Below are positions 25,440 to 33,393 of a stretch of 64,000 nucleotides of DNA, piece after piece (the stretch's first letter is position 1; each line of letters starts with the position of its first letter). Under the pieces are notes generated by a model, which was not told the DNA's origin, ran no database searches, and was given only the letters and a program-made list of their open reading frames with translations. Origin of the DNA: Candidatus Hecatella orcuttiae (GTDB taxonomy: Archaea > Thermoproteota > Bathyarchaeia > Hecatellales > Hecatellaceae); assembly GCA_002011035.2 (NCBI GenBank), contig MTLY02000001.1, positions 313,342-377,341 on the forward strand, written 5' to 3'. A program made the translations under genes and the position numbers.

Positions 25440-27029
25440 ATGGCAGGAGAAGAAATGACTGTACAACAATTGGCTGAAATGCTACAGTATGCGCATGGTG
25501 TATGGGTGGAGTGGTTCTACTGGGTTACGGTCATCGTCATGTTCTTCATCCACATCGGCTTCGGCATGTACGAGGTAGGTGTTGCTAGGAGAAAGAACGT
25601 CGGCCACACGCTGATGAAGAACAACATGCTTTTCGCCCTCATCCTCTTCACCTTCTACCTCTTCGGGTGGTGGGTTTACGGCAGCTTCATGGGCCCCAAC
25701 CCCATCAACGCCTTCATACCCAACTACGAGGGCAACCCCTATGTGGGAGGAGACTTCGGACCTCTAAGCCCATTCATGACTGGCAATCTACAGGAGTTAC
25801 CGCCGGGCTTCATGTTGGCTTTCTGGGCTGCCTTCCTCCTCTTCGCCCAAACCGAGGGCTCCATCATCTCCGGAGGCATGATCGAAAGATGCCGCATCAG
25901 CTCATGCGTCGTCCTCGCCGTGATTGTGGGTTCGTTCGTGTGGATATGGCTGGCCGCCCAAGGGTGGAGCAACGGCGGATGGATGCTGAAATGGTTTGGC
26001 ATCCACGACGCCTACGCCAGCGGCATCATCCACACCATCGCCGGCTTCTTCCTCTTAGGCTGCCTCATCAACCTAGGCCCCAGAATAGGCAAATTCGACC
26101 CGCAGGGAAGACCGAGAGACATTCCCCTCCACAACCAGTGGATGACGGCTGTGGGGTTGTTCATCATTGTCACCGGTTTCTGGGGTTTCTACTTCGCCTG
26201 CAACGTCCCCCTGATAATAGCCTGGGACTTAACGCTGCCCTACTGGGGAACGGTCAACATCTTCGGGAACCCCACCACGCTGTCGCTGGTCGGCACCAAC
26301 TTCCTCATGTCTCTGGCAGGAGGGATGATGGGTGGATTCACCGTGGGCCGAGGCAATCCCTTCTGGACTTGGAGCGGAGTCTTAATGGGTATCATCGGCG
26401 CCTCGTCGGGGAACGACCTCTACCATCCCTTCCAAGCCTTCATCATAGGGTTCATCACGCCTTTCATCGGTTACAAGCTTCACTACTGGGTTGAGCGGAG
26501 GTTCAAGATCGACGACGCCGTGGGAGCCTGCGCGGTGCACGGATACTGCGGCTTCATAGGCCTAGGCATCTTCCCAGGCTTTCTGCTCTGGGGCTACCCG
26601 ACCGGGGGGGCCTACTACTTTGGCTTTGACTACATCGCAGGGGTCACCACGCCTTGGGGTCAGTTTGCCTCCGCTCTCTGGGAGGCCGGATGGGCCTTTG
26701 CCATTGGCTTCGTCTGCAGCTGGGTTCTTAAAAAAGCAAAGCTTCTCAGAGTAGAACCTCTGGTAGAGTTGGTAGGCTTAGACATGTCTTCGCCGGCCTT
26801 TGGAGACATGTACCCATACTTCCCGCAGCTTCCAACCGATAAGCTTCCGGAAATCGACAGGGTGCAGTACACGGAGATCGCTAAATACCTCGGCAAGACA
26901 CGTTCCAGTCGAGGACGGTTCGCAAGCAAGGACGCGGGTAGGAAGGACTACCTGCCGCCGGCATCGCCCAAGGAAATGCTGGAGGATGCCATAAGGCTTC
27001 AAAGAAAGCTGATGGGGGGAATTAAATGA
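25440..27029 (+). CDS. Amt/Mep/Rh-family transporter, candidate methylamine permease
   Basis: A 529-residue membrane protein with about eleven hydrophobic helices. Amt hallmarks are present: HDAYASGIIHTIAG (D190 and pore H198, spaced as in AmtB D160/H168), DDAVGACAVHGYCG (pore H367), and FAQTEGSIISGGMIER, which aligns with the AmtB phenylalanine-gate segment (F135). It is about 100 residues longer than typical Amt, mostly as a C-terminal cytosolic tail from about 430. Amt proteins conduct ammonium and methylammonium. The position directly before mtbC-mtbB and close to a PII-like gene suggests import of methylamines, which is inference. It overlaps the next small gene by 4 bases (ATGA). Confidence 0.85.
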   Translation: MAGEEMTVQQLAEMLQYAHGVWVEWFYWVTVIVMFFIHIGFGMYEVGVARRKNVGHTLMKNNMLFALILFTFYLFGWWVYGSFMGPNPINAFIPNYEGNPYVGGDFGPLSPFMTGNLQELPPGFMLAFWAAFLLFAQTEGSIISGGMIERCRISSCVVLAVIVGSFVWIWLAAQGWSNGGWMLKWFGIHDAYASGIIHTIAGFFLLGCLINLGPRIGKFDPQGRPRDIPLHNQWMTAVGLFIIVTGFWGFYFACNVPLIIAWDLTLPYWGTVNIFGNPTTLSLVGTNFLMSLAGGMMGGFTVGRGNPFWTWSGVLMGIIGASSGNDLYHPFQAFIIGFITPFIGYKLHYWVERRFKIDDAVGACAVHGYCGFIGLGIFPGFLLWGYPTGGAYYFGFDYIAGVTTPWGQFASALWEAGWAFAIGFVCSWVLKKAKLLRVEPLVELVGLDMSSPAFGDMYPYFPQLPTDKLPEIDRVQYTEIAKYLGKTRSSRGRFASKDAGRKDYLPPASPKEMLEDAIRLQRKLMGGIK

Positions 27030-27334
27030 GCATCGTTTCAGCCCTTCTATTCGCTCAGCTGCTGGCCTTCGGTACGGGAGTCACCGACTGGGAGGGCGCC
27101 TACTGGGGCGGACCGATAGAGGTCATCAGTCCTCTGTGGGGGATAGGCACCGTCATCAGCGCCCTCGTCGCCGTGGCCATATGGGCCTTCTATCACATCC
27201 TTGACGCGGTTCGAGAGGACAGGACGGAGAAAGCCGCTGTGAGGGAGTGGCTGGAGAAAGGCCTCCCAGAACCCTATACCACCTACGTCCAAGAACTGAC
27301 TGCCGCAGCGAAACCTGAAGAAGCCGAAAAATAA
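27026..27334 (+). CDS. Small membrane protein partner of the Amt transporter
   Basis: A 102-residue protein with two hydrophobic segments (about 1-17 and 35-60), then a charged tail (HILDAVREDRTEKAAVREWL). The start codon overlaps the transporter stop (ATGA), implying coupled translation and equal amounts. I do not recognise a family. It is followed by a T10 tract. The NCS1-type permease at 31141-32562 also travels with a small membrane protein, so a transporter plus small subunit seems to be a theme here. Confidence 0.7.
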   Translation: MSIVSALLFAQLLAFGTGVTDWEGAYWGGPIEVISPLWGIGTVISALVAVAIWAFYHILDAVREDRTEKAAVREWLEKGLPEPYTTYVQELTAAAKPEEAEK

Positions 27335-27357
27335 GCCGACTGTAAACCCTAAAACTC

Positions 27358-27367
27358 TTTTTTTTTT
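27358..27367 (+). terminator. T10 tract after the Amt operon
   Basis: Ten T residues, then nine A residues, lie 24 bases after the small membrane gene. A T-rich tract alone is enough for archaeal termination; it separates the transporter unit from mtbC-mtbB. Confidence 0.5.
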
Positions 27368-27387
27368 AAAAAAAAATCAGAAAATTC

Positions 27388-27399
27388 TACCGGTAAACC
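27388..27399 (+). promoter_or_regulatory. Shared 12-base motif before mtbC promoter
   Basis: TACCGGTAAACC lies immediately upstream of the TATA-like TTTTATATTC (27399-27408) and about 55 bases before the mtbC ATG. The identical 12 bases occur once more at 30628-30639, in the same position before a second gene of the island. The first eight bases form a palindrome (TACCGGTA). It could be a regulator site or a BRE-type element. Confidence 0.5.
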
Positions 27400-27454
27400 T
27401 TTTATATTCAAAAAAGGAGAGAATACCCTCGGAGAAAAAGAGGAGGGATAGATA

Positions 27455-28099
27455 ATGTCTTCTGAAGAAGCCTTGAAAAAGCTCTACGACGCCATCTTCG
27501 CCCAAGATGTGGAAGCCGCCTCCAAAGCCGCCAACGACTGTGTGGCCGCAGGCCTCGACCCTCTGAAGGCCTTGGAAGCCGCCTCCAAAGCCATGACAGA
27601 CCTAGGAAACCTCTTCGAGAGAGGCGAAGTCTTCCTCCCCCAAGTCGTCGTGGCAGCCGACGCCATGAAAGCCGCTGCCCAAGTTCTTCTCTCCAAGCTG
27701 CCCACCAAACCGTCTAAAGCAGGCAGAGTCCTCATAGGCACGGTGGAGGGCGATGTCCACGATGTCGGCAAGGGAATAGTCTCTGTTCTCCTCGACGCCG
27801 CCGGCTTCGAAGTCATCGACATAGGTCGGGATGTCCCCACCAAGGTCTTCGTCGAGAAAGTCAAAGAGCTCAAACCCAACATCGTAGGCTGCTCAGCCCT
27901 CATGACCGTCACCCGCGTAGGGCAGAAAGCCGTCATCGACGCCCTAGCGAAGGAAGGCATAAGAGACCAGGTGAAGGTCATGGTAGGCGGAGGAGCTACC
28001 ACAGGCGTTTGGGCTGAGGAAATAGGCGCCGACGCATGGGGTGAAGACGGACCGGACAGCGTGAGGAAAGCCAAAAAATTACTCGGCATAACCGAGTAG
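27455..28099 (+). CDS. mtbC: Dimethylamine corrinoid protein
   Basis: A 214-residue cobalamin-binding protein that accepts the methyl group from MtbB on its cobalt and passes it to a methylcobamide methyltransferase. An N-terminal four-helix cap (residues 1-85, with FERGEVFLPQVVVAADAM) is followed by a Rossmann-like B12 domain with the base-off signature GDVHDVGKGIV (cobalt ligand H102), then SALMT and GGGATT. A strong ribosome-binding site (AGGAGGGA) precedes the ATG. It ends in TAG, and mtbB starts 17 bases later, hence the dimethylamine assignment. Confidence 0.93.
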   Translation: MSSEEALKKLYDAIFAQDVEAASKAANDCVAAGLDPLKALEAASKAMTDLGNLFERGEVFLPQVVVAADAMKAAAQVLLSKLPTKPSKAGRVLIGTVEGDVHDVGKGIVSVLLDAAGFEVIDIGRDVPTKVFVEKVKELKPNIVGCSALMTVTRVGQKAVIDALAKEGIRDQVKVMVGGGATTGVWAEEIGADAWGEDGPDSVRKAKKLLGITE

Positions 28100-28116
28100 G
28101 AAGGTGAAAAAGAAAA

Positions 28117-29514
28117 ATGGACTACCTAACCAGAATGGGAGACGGCCGACCGGTAAGAATGAGCAAAGAGCAGATAAAAGCCGACATCGAAGCCGGAACC
28201 AAGGACGCGGCGGAAAAAGCCCACGTCCCCGAGCTTTCAGGAGCCGAACAAGAGCATCTGCTGGAGATCATCACCGACCCCAACCGGCTGGTAGCCGTGG
28301 AGCCGGGGAGAGAAGTCGTCCTCACCCACGACGTAGGGCCTTTGAAGGTGATGGCCGACCAGTCCAACAGCGGAGTGAGCATCCCATGCTCCCGGGAGCA
28401 AGCCATGTGCATCTACGAGAAAGCCTTCAGCGCCGACACCGCCGAGCTGGGGCACATCGACTACAGCTTCAAACCCGTTAAACCCATCATCACCCAGGAG
28501 CAATCGGTCCTGCAGAACGTCCTGCACATGACCATCCTCCCCATCTTCTACGGAGCCATGCCTAACCTAGGCCTATACTACGCCCCAGACGGACCCTTCC
28601 CCGAACCCATCGGGCTCATCAAGGACCGCAAGATAGGGGAAGCAAAAGAATCCATGGAAAACGCCGCCCACAGGTTTGTGGAAGACCTAGAATACATCAC
28701 CGTGAGACTCTACGAGGTAGGCTTGGACGCCTTGAACATCGACACCACCGGCGCCGGAGGCGACGCAGACTTCTACGCCTCCCTTACCGCCACGGAAAAG
28801 ATAAAGAAGGAATGCCCCTACCTCTGCGTGGAAATGGGCATGGCGGGAGAATTCATCCTAGGATTCCACACCGAGCTGAAATATCAAGGCGTCAAACTGG
28901 CGGGACTCTGGCCTCACCAGCAAGCCAGCCTCGCTGAAAAGGCAGGAGTGGACATCTTCGGCCCGGTGGTCAACACCAAGCCTTCTCTGTCCTTCCCCCT
29001 CAACATCGCCAGAGCAGTCACCTTGGTCAAGCACTGCGTCAAAGAATCCAAAATCCCCATCCACGTCAACATGGGCATGGGCGTTGGGGGAATCCCCATG
29101 TACGAAACTCCGCCGGTGGACGCTGTGACCCGGGCCAGCAAGGCAATGGTTGAAATCGCCGAGGTAGACGGCTTATAGGTGGGAGTGGGCGATCCCTTTG
29201 GGATGCCCATAGCTCACTGCGCCGCCAGCGGCATGGGAGGCATCAGGACGGCGGGAGACATGGTGGCTAGGATGCAGATGCTGAGATATAGGTTGAAGGA
29301 CGCGAAGGACTACGTGGCCAAGAAGCTGGAAACCGACACCATGGCTCTGCGGGACGAATTTGAGATGAGAAGGCTGAGGGAGAGGCTCAACATCGGCACT
29401 ATCACAGGCGTCCCAGGGGTCGCCAGGGGCCTCGAAGCCAAAGCCCGAATCGCCGAGATCCTCGGCATCCGCATCAACGCTGTCGAACGCCTTAAGGAAC
29501 TGGTGAAACTCTAA
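28117..29514 (+). CDS. mtbB: Dimethylamine:corrinoid methyltransferase, pyrrolysine at residue 354 (in-frame TAG 29176-29178)
   Basis: Demethylates dimethylamine to monomethylamine, methylating MtbC. Two open frames of 353 and 111 codons are in the same frame and split only by TAG; together they give 465 residues. The family standard in Methanosarcina is 467 with pyrrolysine at 356. Sequence before the amber ([16 protein letters not shown]) and after it ([20 protein letters not shown]) is continuous family sequence. Pyrrolysine forms an adduct with the amine for attack by Co(I). The true stop is TAA at 29514. A GAAGGTGA ribosome-binding site precedes the ATG. Full decoding needs the tRNA-Pyl and PylS encoded at 36.5 kb. 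Confidence 0.96.
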
Positions 29515-29857
29515 AGAGCCAAGCCCAGAGCCACCGCCCACCGACCCACGCGTGAAGCGAGGGGGATGAGGGAACGGCTAAGCCTCTGGGCCACAAACCC
29601 CATCTTCCTTTTTTTGAGCCGGAAGTATTGTGAAGGCTGATCTTAGAAAAAGTTAAATTCAGTGCACCGCTAGCCTTTTTAGAGGTAAAAATTGAAAAAG
29701 GACGGCAGCCGCCGAGCCTGCGTATTTCAGGTGGAAGCCAAGGAAACGGCACCTGATGTAACGGTGTCTCATCTGGGAGGCAGCCTTGGAAAAACCATGC
29801 CAAATATGTTATATTTGACATAGCCTTTTTTGGGGAAGCCTTCTTTTAGGTGATTTA
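29515..29857. other. Intergenic region with possible hairpin element
   Basis: This 343-base gap follows mtbB. A T7 tract at about 29611 may end the mtbCB message. CCAAGG at 29738-29743 pairs with CCTTGG at 29784-29789, enclosing a GGCACC/GGTGTC hairpin; this could be a folded leader, but it matches no riboswitch class I know. TTATATTT near 29809 is a likely TATA box for the TusA-like gene. No ORF is convincing. Confidence 0.4.
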
Positions 29858-30088
29858 ATGGAGGAAGCTCACGAAGTATTGGACGTTCGAAAAAAAGCCT
29901 GCCCCATGCCCGTTTTGTTGACGAAGAGAAAACTTGCGGAGTTGGAGGTGGGGAAAATTCTCAAGGTCATCGGAGACTATCCGTCGGCTAAAGAAAATAT
30001 TCAAAGATTCGTCCTCAGAGAGGGACATGAGATCCTAAACATCAAAGAGAACCGAGCTAAGTTTGAAATCGTCATAAAAAAAGCTTAA
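29858..30088 (+). CDS. TusA/SirA-like sulfur-carrier protein
   Basis: A 76-residue protein of the TusA fold. EVLDVRKKACPMPVLLTKRK holds the CPxP signature with the sulfur-carrying Cys near residue 14, and the rest follows the beta-alpha-beta-alpha-beta-beta layout. TusA-family proteins relay persulfide sulfur for tRNA thiolation, cofactor or selenium chemistry, or sulfur oxidation. Its place inside the methylamine island, between mtbB and the PII-like gene, is unexplained. A TATA-like element lies about 45 bases upstream. Confidence 0.85.
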   Translation: MEEAHEVLDVRKKACPMPVLLTKRKLAELEVGKILKVIGDYPSAKENIQRFVLREGHEILNIKENRAKFEIVIKKA

Positions 30089-30155
30089 ATCACATATTTC
30101 CCATATTCTATTTAGAGGCAGGCTAAACCCTTAGCCACCTTTTAGGAGGAATTTT

Positions 30156-30500
30156 TTGAAAAAAATTGAAGCCTACATTAGGGCTGAAAGATTGAAGGAA
30201 ACTATACAGAAATTGAAGGAAATAGGCGCACCCGGGTTCACCTACTATGATGTGAGAGGCCATGGCAGAGAATACAAGTCTGGGTTCACCCCCACGCCCT
30301 TCACGCCGCCCATCGTAGAAGATATTCTTCCTAGGTCGAAGATTGAAGTCTTCTGCGAGGATGGAGATGTAGAAAAGATCGTCGACGCCATCCGAGGAGG
30401 ATGCTGCACGGCAAAGCCAGGGGATGGCATGGTTTTCATAAGCACCATCGACGAAGCCCAACGCTTAAAAACCAAAGAAAAAGTGCAAAAACTCGAATAG
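30156..30500 (+). CDS. PII-like (GlnK-related) regulatory protein
   Basis: A 114-residue PII-superfamily protein. KKIEAYIRAERLKETIQKLK is the PII first strand and helix, YDVRGHGREYKSGF stands for the T-loop base, and TAKPGDGMVFISTID matches the B-loop GDGxIFV that binds nucleotide. The T-loop is divergent, without the usual Tyr51 context. GlnK proteins plug Amt channels, and an Amt-type transporter is encoded 3.1 kb upstream on the same strand, so control of that transporter is a fair guess. The start is TTG, preceded by AGGAGG. It ends in TAG. Confidence 0.8.
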   Translation: MKKIEAYIRAERLKETIQKLKEIGAPGFTYYDVRGHGREYKSGFTPTPFTPPIVEDILPRSKIEVFCEDGDVEKIVDAIRGGCCTAKPGDGMVFISTIDEAQRLKTKEKVQKLE

Positions 30501-30627
30501 CCGAAAACTGAAACAAACACCTCCTCCTTTTTATGGAGAAGGCGCTGTTTTTGGTGGAAATTTTGTGAGAGTAGAAACAGCCTCTCTCAAAATCTACGCT
30601 GGGAGAGGGGCAAAGTTTTAAAGAATA

Positions 30628-30639
30628 TACCGGTAAACC
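30628..30639 (+). promoter_or_regulatory. Second copy of TACCGGTAAACC
   Basis: This is identical to 27388-27399. It lies 47-58 bases before the ATG at 30686 and directly upstream of a TATA-like CATAGAATAC, the same arrangement as before mtbC. A related core (ACCGGT in TAAACCGGTGAA on the minus strand, about 32884-32895) lies before the small permease partner. Confidence 0.5.
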
Positions 30640-30685
30640 ATAGAATACACGGGGACGGAATCATCTCAGCGTTGTTGATGCCAGA

Positions 30686-30901
30686 ATGGATGTTGAAATC
30701 GAGGAACACAGACATTGTAGCGTTTGCGGCAGCGTGGTGCGGGGAAAGGGAAGAGCTAGGTCTGGCGTGGTGCTTTGCGGGCCCAGATGCGCTAAGATGT
30801 ACGAGGATGAGATGGCGAAAGCTCGAAGGCTGAAGGTGATGTGGTTTTTCCCCATCATATTTTTCCTCATAATCTTCATAATACTAGTTTTGAGAGGCTG
30901 A
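30686..30901 (+). CDS. Zinc-ribbon membrane protein (DUF2116-like)
   Basis: A 71-residue protein. HRHCSVCGSVV and VLCGPRCAKMYEDEM form a Cys4 ribbon (residues 9-40), followed by a basic helix and one C-terminal membrane segment (about 49-68), so the ribbon sits on the cytosolic face. I recall this architecture as DUF2116. A clear homologue lies at 33037-33273 on the other strand, the two bracketing the NCS1 permease. Function unknown; the shared upstream motif with mtbC suggests a role tied to methylamine use. Confidence 0.7.
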   Translation: MDVEIEEHRHCSVCGSVVRGKGRARSGVVLCGPRCAKMYEDEMAKARRLKVMWFFPIIFFLIIFIILVLRG

Positions 30902-31108
30902 AAAACCCATAGCATATGGCCACATGTGGCTCTTGTTTTCAGGCTGATCTTCCCCGACGCGAATAACCGCGTCCAGCCAGCTCCATCAAACCGAGGAATG
31001 GCTCGCCGAAGCTGTCTTCAAAGGCAACTACTCTTTGAAGACTTTTACAGATACCTGCCTTAAGGCATGAAACAAAAATTTTAGACTTCAATTTGGGTTG
31101 TTTTTTTT

Positions 31109-31125
31109 AAAAAAAAAAAAAAAAA
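31109..31125 (-). terminator. U17 tract after the NCS1-type permease
   Basis: Seventeen A residues on the + strand give a 17-base U-tract in the minus-strand transcript, 15 bases after the permease stop. It is the longest homopolymer I see in the window and fits a U-tract terminator. Confidence 0.6.
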
Positions 31126-31140
31126 GTTGTGGGAGGGTTT

Positions 31141-32562
31141 TCACTCGACCACACGTAGTCTTTTCACTTCTTGCGGGTATATCAGATGCATGAGGAGCCA
31201 GTACAAGGCGATGGCATAGCCGAACACTAGGAGAAGCCCTGAAACCCATGGGAAGCCGACGCCGAAGTAGCCTACGTAGCCTGTCAGAGGGTTGTAGACT
31301 CCCAGGTAGATTATGACACTGGAGAGATAGGTGATCCAAGCTGCCAGGTTGAAGCCTTTGTGGTATCGGAATATCTTCCCCATCATGTACATGTCTCTTA
31401 TCTCGTCCACCGTCCAGTAGCCTTTCTTCTTCCTGAAGGCGAAGAAGTCGGTGAAGATTATAGCCCCGTACACCGTCCACAGACAGCCGATGAGCGTCAG
31501 GAAGACAGCGTAGTTGTTGAACACCACTTCCTGAAACAGCACTACGGCCGGTACTGCCGCTATCGTGACGCTGGCATGCACCCACCTTATCCTAGGTATG
31601 GCCACCTTGATGGGTATAGCCGCCGTGTAGATAAGCAGCACAATCGACCCTATGTTGGCAATGGCGAAGAGGAAGAGCCCTATACCGCCGAAAGTTGCTC
31701 CACCGATAGCCATGAACCAGTCGGTTGGATCGAAGGTTCCAACGATCAAAGCCGTGAGAATGGAGAAGACCACAGCAATGCACAGGACAGGCCCCCAGCC
31801 CCACCATGGACCGTGAAGGGCCGCTGACTCGGTCTTTGCCAGACGGGACCATTGCCCCCAATAGTAGCACCAAGCAAAACCTAAGCCTAGGTTCCACTCA
31901 AAGGCATTCATCCAAGATAGATGACGAGTCTCGTATGCTGCTACCGGTTGACGGGCGAAAACAGCGCCAATTCCTTCCACGGCGAAGATGTAGTAGATCA
32001 GGCCGCCTAGCACTATCAGCATCAATGGGGACGTAACCCTCGTAAACCACTTGCATGCAATGGGACCCTTCCAAGCTACGTAGGAGGCAATGGCCGTTGC
32101 TATAACTGCCCAGAGGGTGGCGCCCGGCCATACGGTTGCGAGAACGGAGGGCACCTGAGGCCAGATCAGCGGGGTTAATTTTATCGCAGACATGCCGAAG
32201 AGAAACGCTGAATACGCTATCCACCCGTAGTTGATAGGTATCCATATGGCCAGCTGAAGGTTGCCTCCTCTGTTTCCAAAGGCAGCTCTCGTCAATAGGA
32301 ACTGGTCGGCTCCATATCTGCCAAATATCACAGCATAAAAGGCGGATGCGAAGAGGCCTAATCCCTCACCGGCTATGGCGGCTGTTATGGCTTCAGTGGC
32401 AGGCAGTACTATTCCAGTCAAGCCGCCTACTAGGAAAGCCCAAGAGGCTATACCGTAGGCCATCTGCAGCCAGACATAGTCCACGAAACCGTAGACCCGG
32501 TCTTCCGCCAGCACCGGCAAAGCGCCGAACAGTACTTCCTTTTCAATCGCTTCTTTGGCCAT
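31141..32562 (-). CDS. NCS1-like permease, candidate methylamine importer
   Basis: A 473-residue membrane protein with about twelve helices. The N-terminal ASWAFLVGGLTGIVLPATEA and the QFLLTRAAFGNRGGNLQLAI stretch follow the nucleobase-cation-symporter (NCS1) pattern. The substrate is not readable. Its place between dimethylamine and trimethylamine gene sets suggests it brings in trimethylamine or a related amine, which is inference. In Methanosarcina the amine permeases are of other families. A small membrane protein gene lies 3 bases upstream on the same strand. It ends in TGA, followed by a U-tract terminator. Confidence 0.78.
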   Translation of the reverse strand: MAKEAIEKEVLFGALPVLAEDRVYGFVDYVWLQMAYGIASWAFLVGGLTGIVLPATEAITAAIAGEGLGLFASAFYAVIFGRYGADQFLLTRAAFGNRGGNLQLAIWIPINYGWIAYSAFLFGMSAIKLTPLIWPQVPSVLATVWPGATLWAVIATAIASYVAWKGPIACKWFTRVTSPLMLIVLGGLIYYIFAVEGIGAVFARQPVAAYETRHLSWMNAFEWNLGLGFAWCYYWGQWSRLAKTESAALHGPWWGWGPVLCIAVVFSILTALIVGTFDPTDWFMAIGGATFGGIGLFLFAIANIGSIVLLIYTAAIPIKVAIPRIRWVHASVTIAAVPAVVLFQEVVFNNYAVFLTLIGCLWTVYGAIIFTDFFAFRKKKGYWTVDEIRDMYMMGKIFRYHKGFNLAAWITYLSSVIIYLGVYNPLTGYVGYFGVGFPWVSGLLLVFGYAIALYWLLMHLIYPQEVKRLRVVE

Positions 32563-32565
32563 TTT

Positions 32566-32877
32566 TTATCGCCCCTTCCTCACCCGGTCAATTCCTATGA
32601 GTACCACTAGGATCAGTAGAGACCCGTAGAAGGACATGTGCGCCCAGAGGGGTATAGGGTTCACATAACCCAGCACTGCGAAAACAATAGCCCACAGCAT
32701 GGCGAACGCCAAGGCCGCATAAGACCACATGGGGCATTTGGTAACCAAGGAGCCTTCGGTTCGAAGTTTTTCATCTAGGATCTTCAGTCTCCTCTCAAGC
32801 TCAGCGTGGAAGGCAGGGTAGAATGTTTCCGCGTCCATTCCAAACCAGAAACCTGCTCCTTTTTTCTTCTCACTCAC
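32566..32877 (-). CDS. Small membrane protein partner of the NCS1-type permease
   Basis: A 103-residue protein with a soluble start (YPAFHAELERRLKILDEKLR) and two membrane helices (about 50-70 and 76-96), ending in VRKGR. The GTG start at 32877 follows directly after an ACCGGT-core motif. The permease starts 3 bases after its stop, so they form one unit. It recalls the small DUF485/DUF4212-type subunits that accompany some bacterial symporters, though I cannot confirm homology. Confidence 0.7.
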   Translation of the reverse strand: MSEKKKGAGFWFGMDAETFYPAFHAELERRLKILDEKLRTEGSLVTKCPMWSYAALAFAMLWAIVFAVLGYVNPIPLWAHMSFYGSLLILVVLIGIDRVRKGR

Positions 32878-33036
32878 AGTTCTTCACCGGTTTATCTTTT
32901 GGAGAATTTTCAGCTACATTCAAGTTAGTATTAACTATTCTTTTAGTATTTAAATTTTTGCGGCGATCAGCTTATAAAAAACAATTAATAATTTATTTAA
33001 CAAAAAATAGATTTTTCGTAAGCCTGTTAAAATCAT

Positions 33037-33273
33037 TTAACCGAAAAGAAGCGCCAAAATTGCCAGAGGAACGAGCACGATGAACGTGGAGAGGTACCAG
33101 AGAAGTTTTATTCTCTTAACTTTTTTAACCCGCTTATCATATGTTTTTGAACACTGCTCACTGCATACGTAGGCTTTCCCAGGTTTGCCCTTGTCCTTGT
33201 GAGATATGACTGCTCCGCAAACCGCGCAGTGCTTGTGCTCCTCAAGGCCTTCCACGCTCAAAACTCCCACCAT
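33037..33273 (-). CDS. Zinc-ribbon membrane protein (DUF2116-like), paralogue of 30686-30901
   Basis: A 78-residue protein from the ATG at 33273: LEEHKHCAVCGAVI and AYVCSEQCSKTYDKRVKK give the Cys4 ribbon, then a basic stretch and a C-terminal membrane segment (about 58-78). The frame is open much further upstream, but that part is the reverse of the gene at 33394 and has non-coding composition. Domain order and spacing match the 71-residue protein at 30686. The gene is divergent from 33394-33981. Confidence 0.75.
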   Translation of the reverse strand: MVGVLSVEGLEEHKHCAVCGAVISHKDKGKPGKAYVCSEQCSKTYDKRVKKVKRIKLLWYLSTFIVLVPLAILALLFG

Positions 33274-33393
33274 GAGAGGGGTTATCGAAAAGAAACTAGG
33301 GCTCAACCATGTTATTAAATTATTTGAAGACGGTTGTCTGACCTTTAACCAAAGCTTATTTTTCAGGAGATGGTTATTTTTGAAAGATAAACA

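Noticed and set aside
25667-26494. A 275-codon open frame inside the Amt gene on the same strand
   Set aside because: It is rich in His/Arg/Pro, has no family features and overlaps a clear transporter gene; it is a frame shadow caused by G+C-rich coding sequence.
29700-29800. Cobalamin riboswitch in the mtbB downstream gap
   Set aside because: A few short matches (GCCAAGGAAACGGCACC) caught the eye, but the B12-box and the kissing-loop arms are not there.
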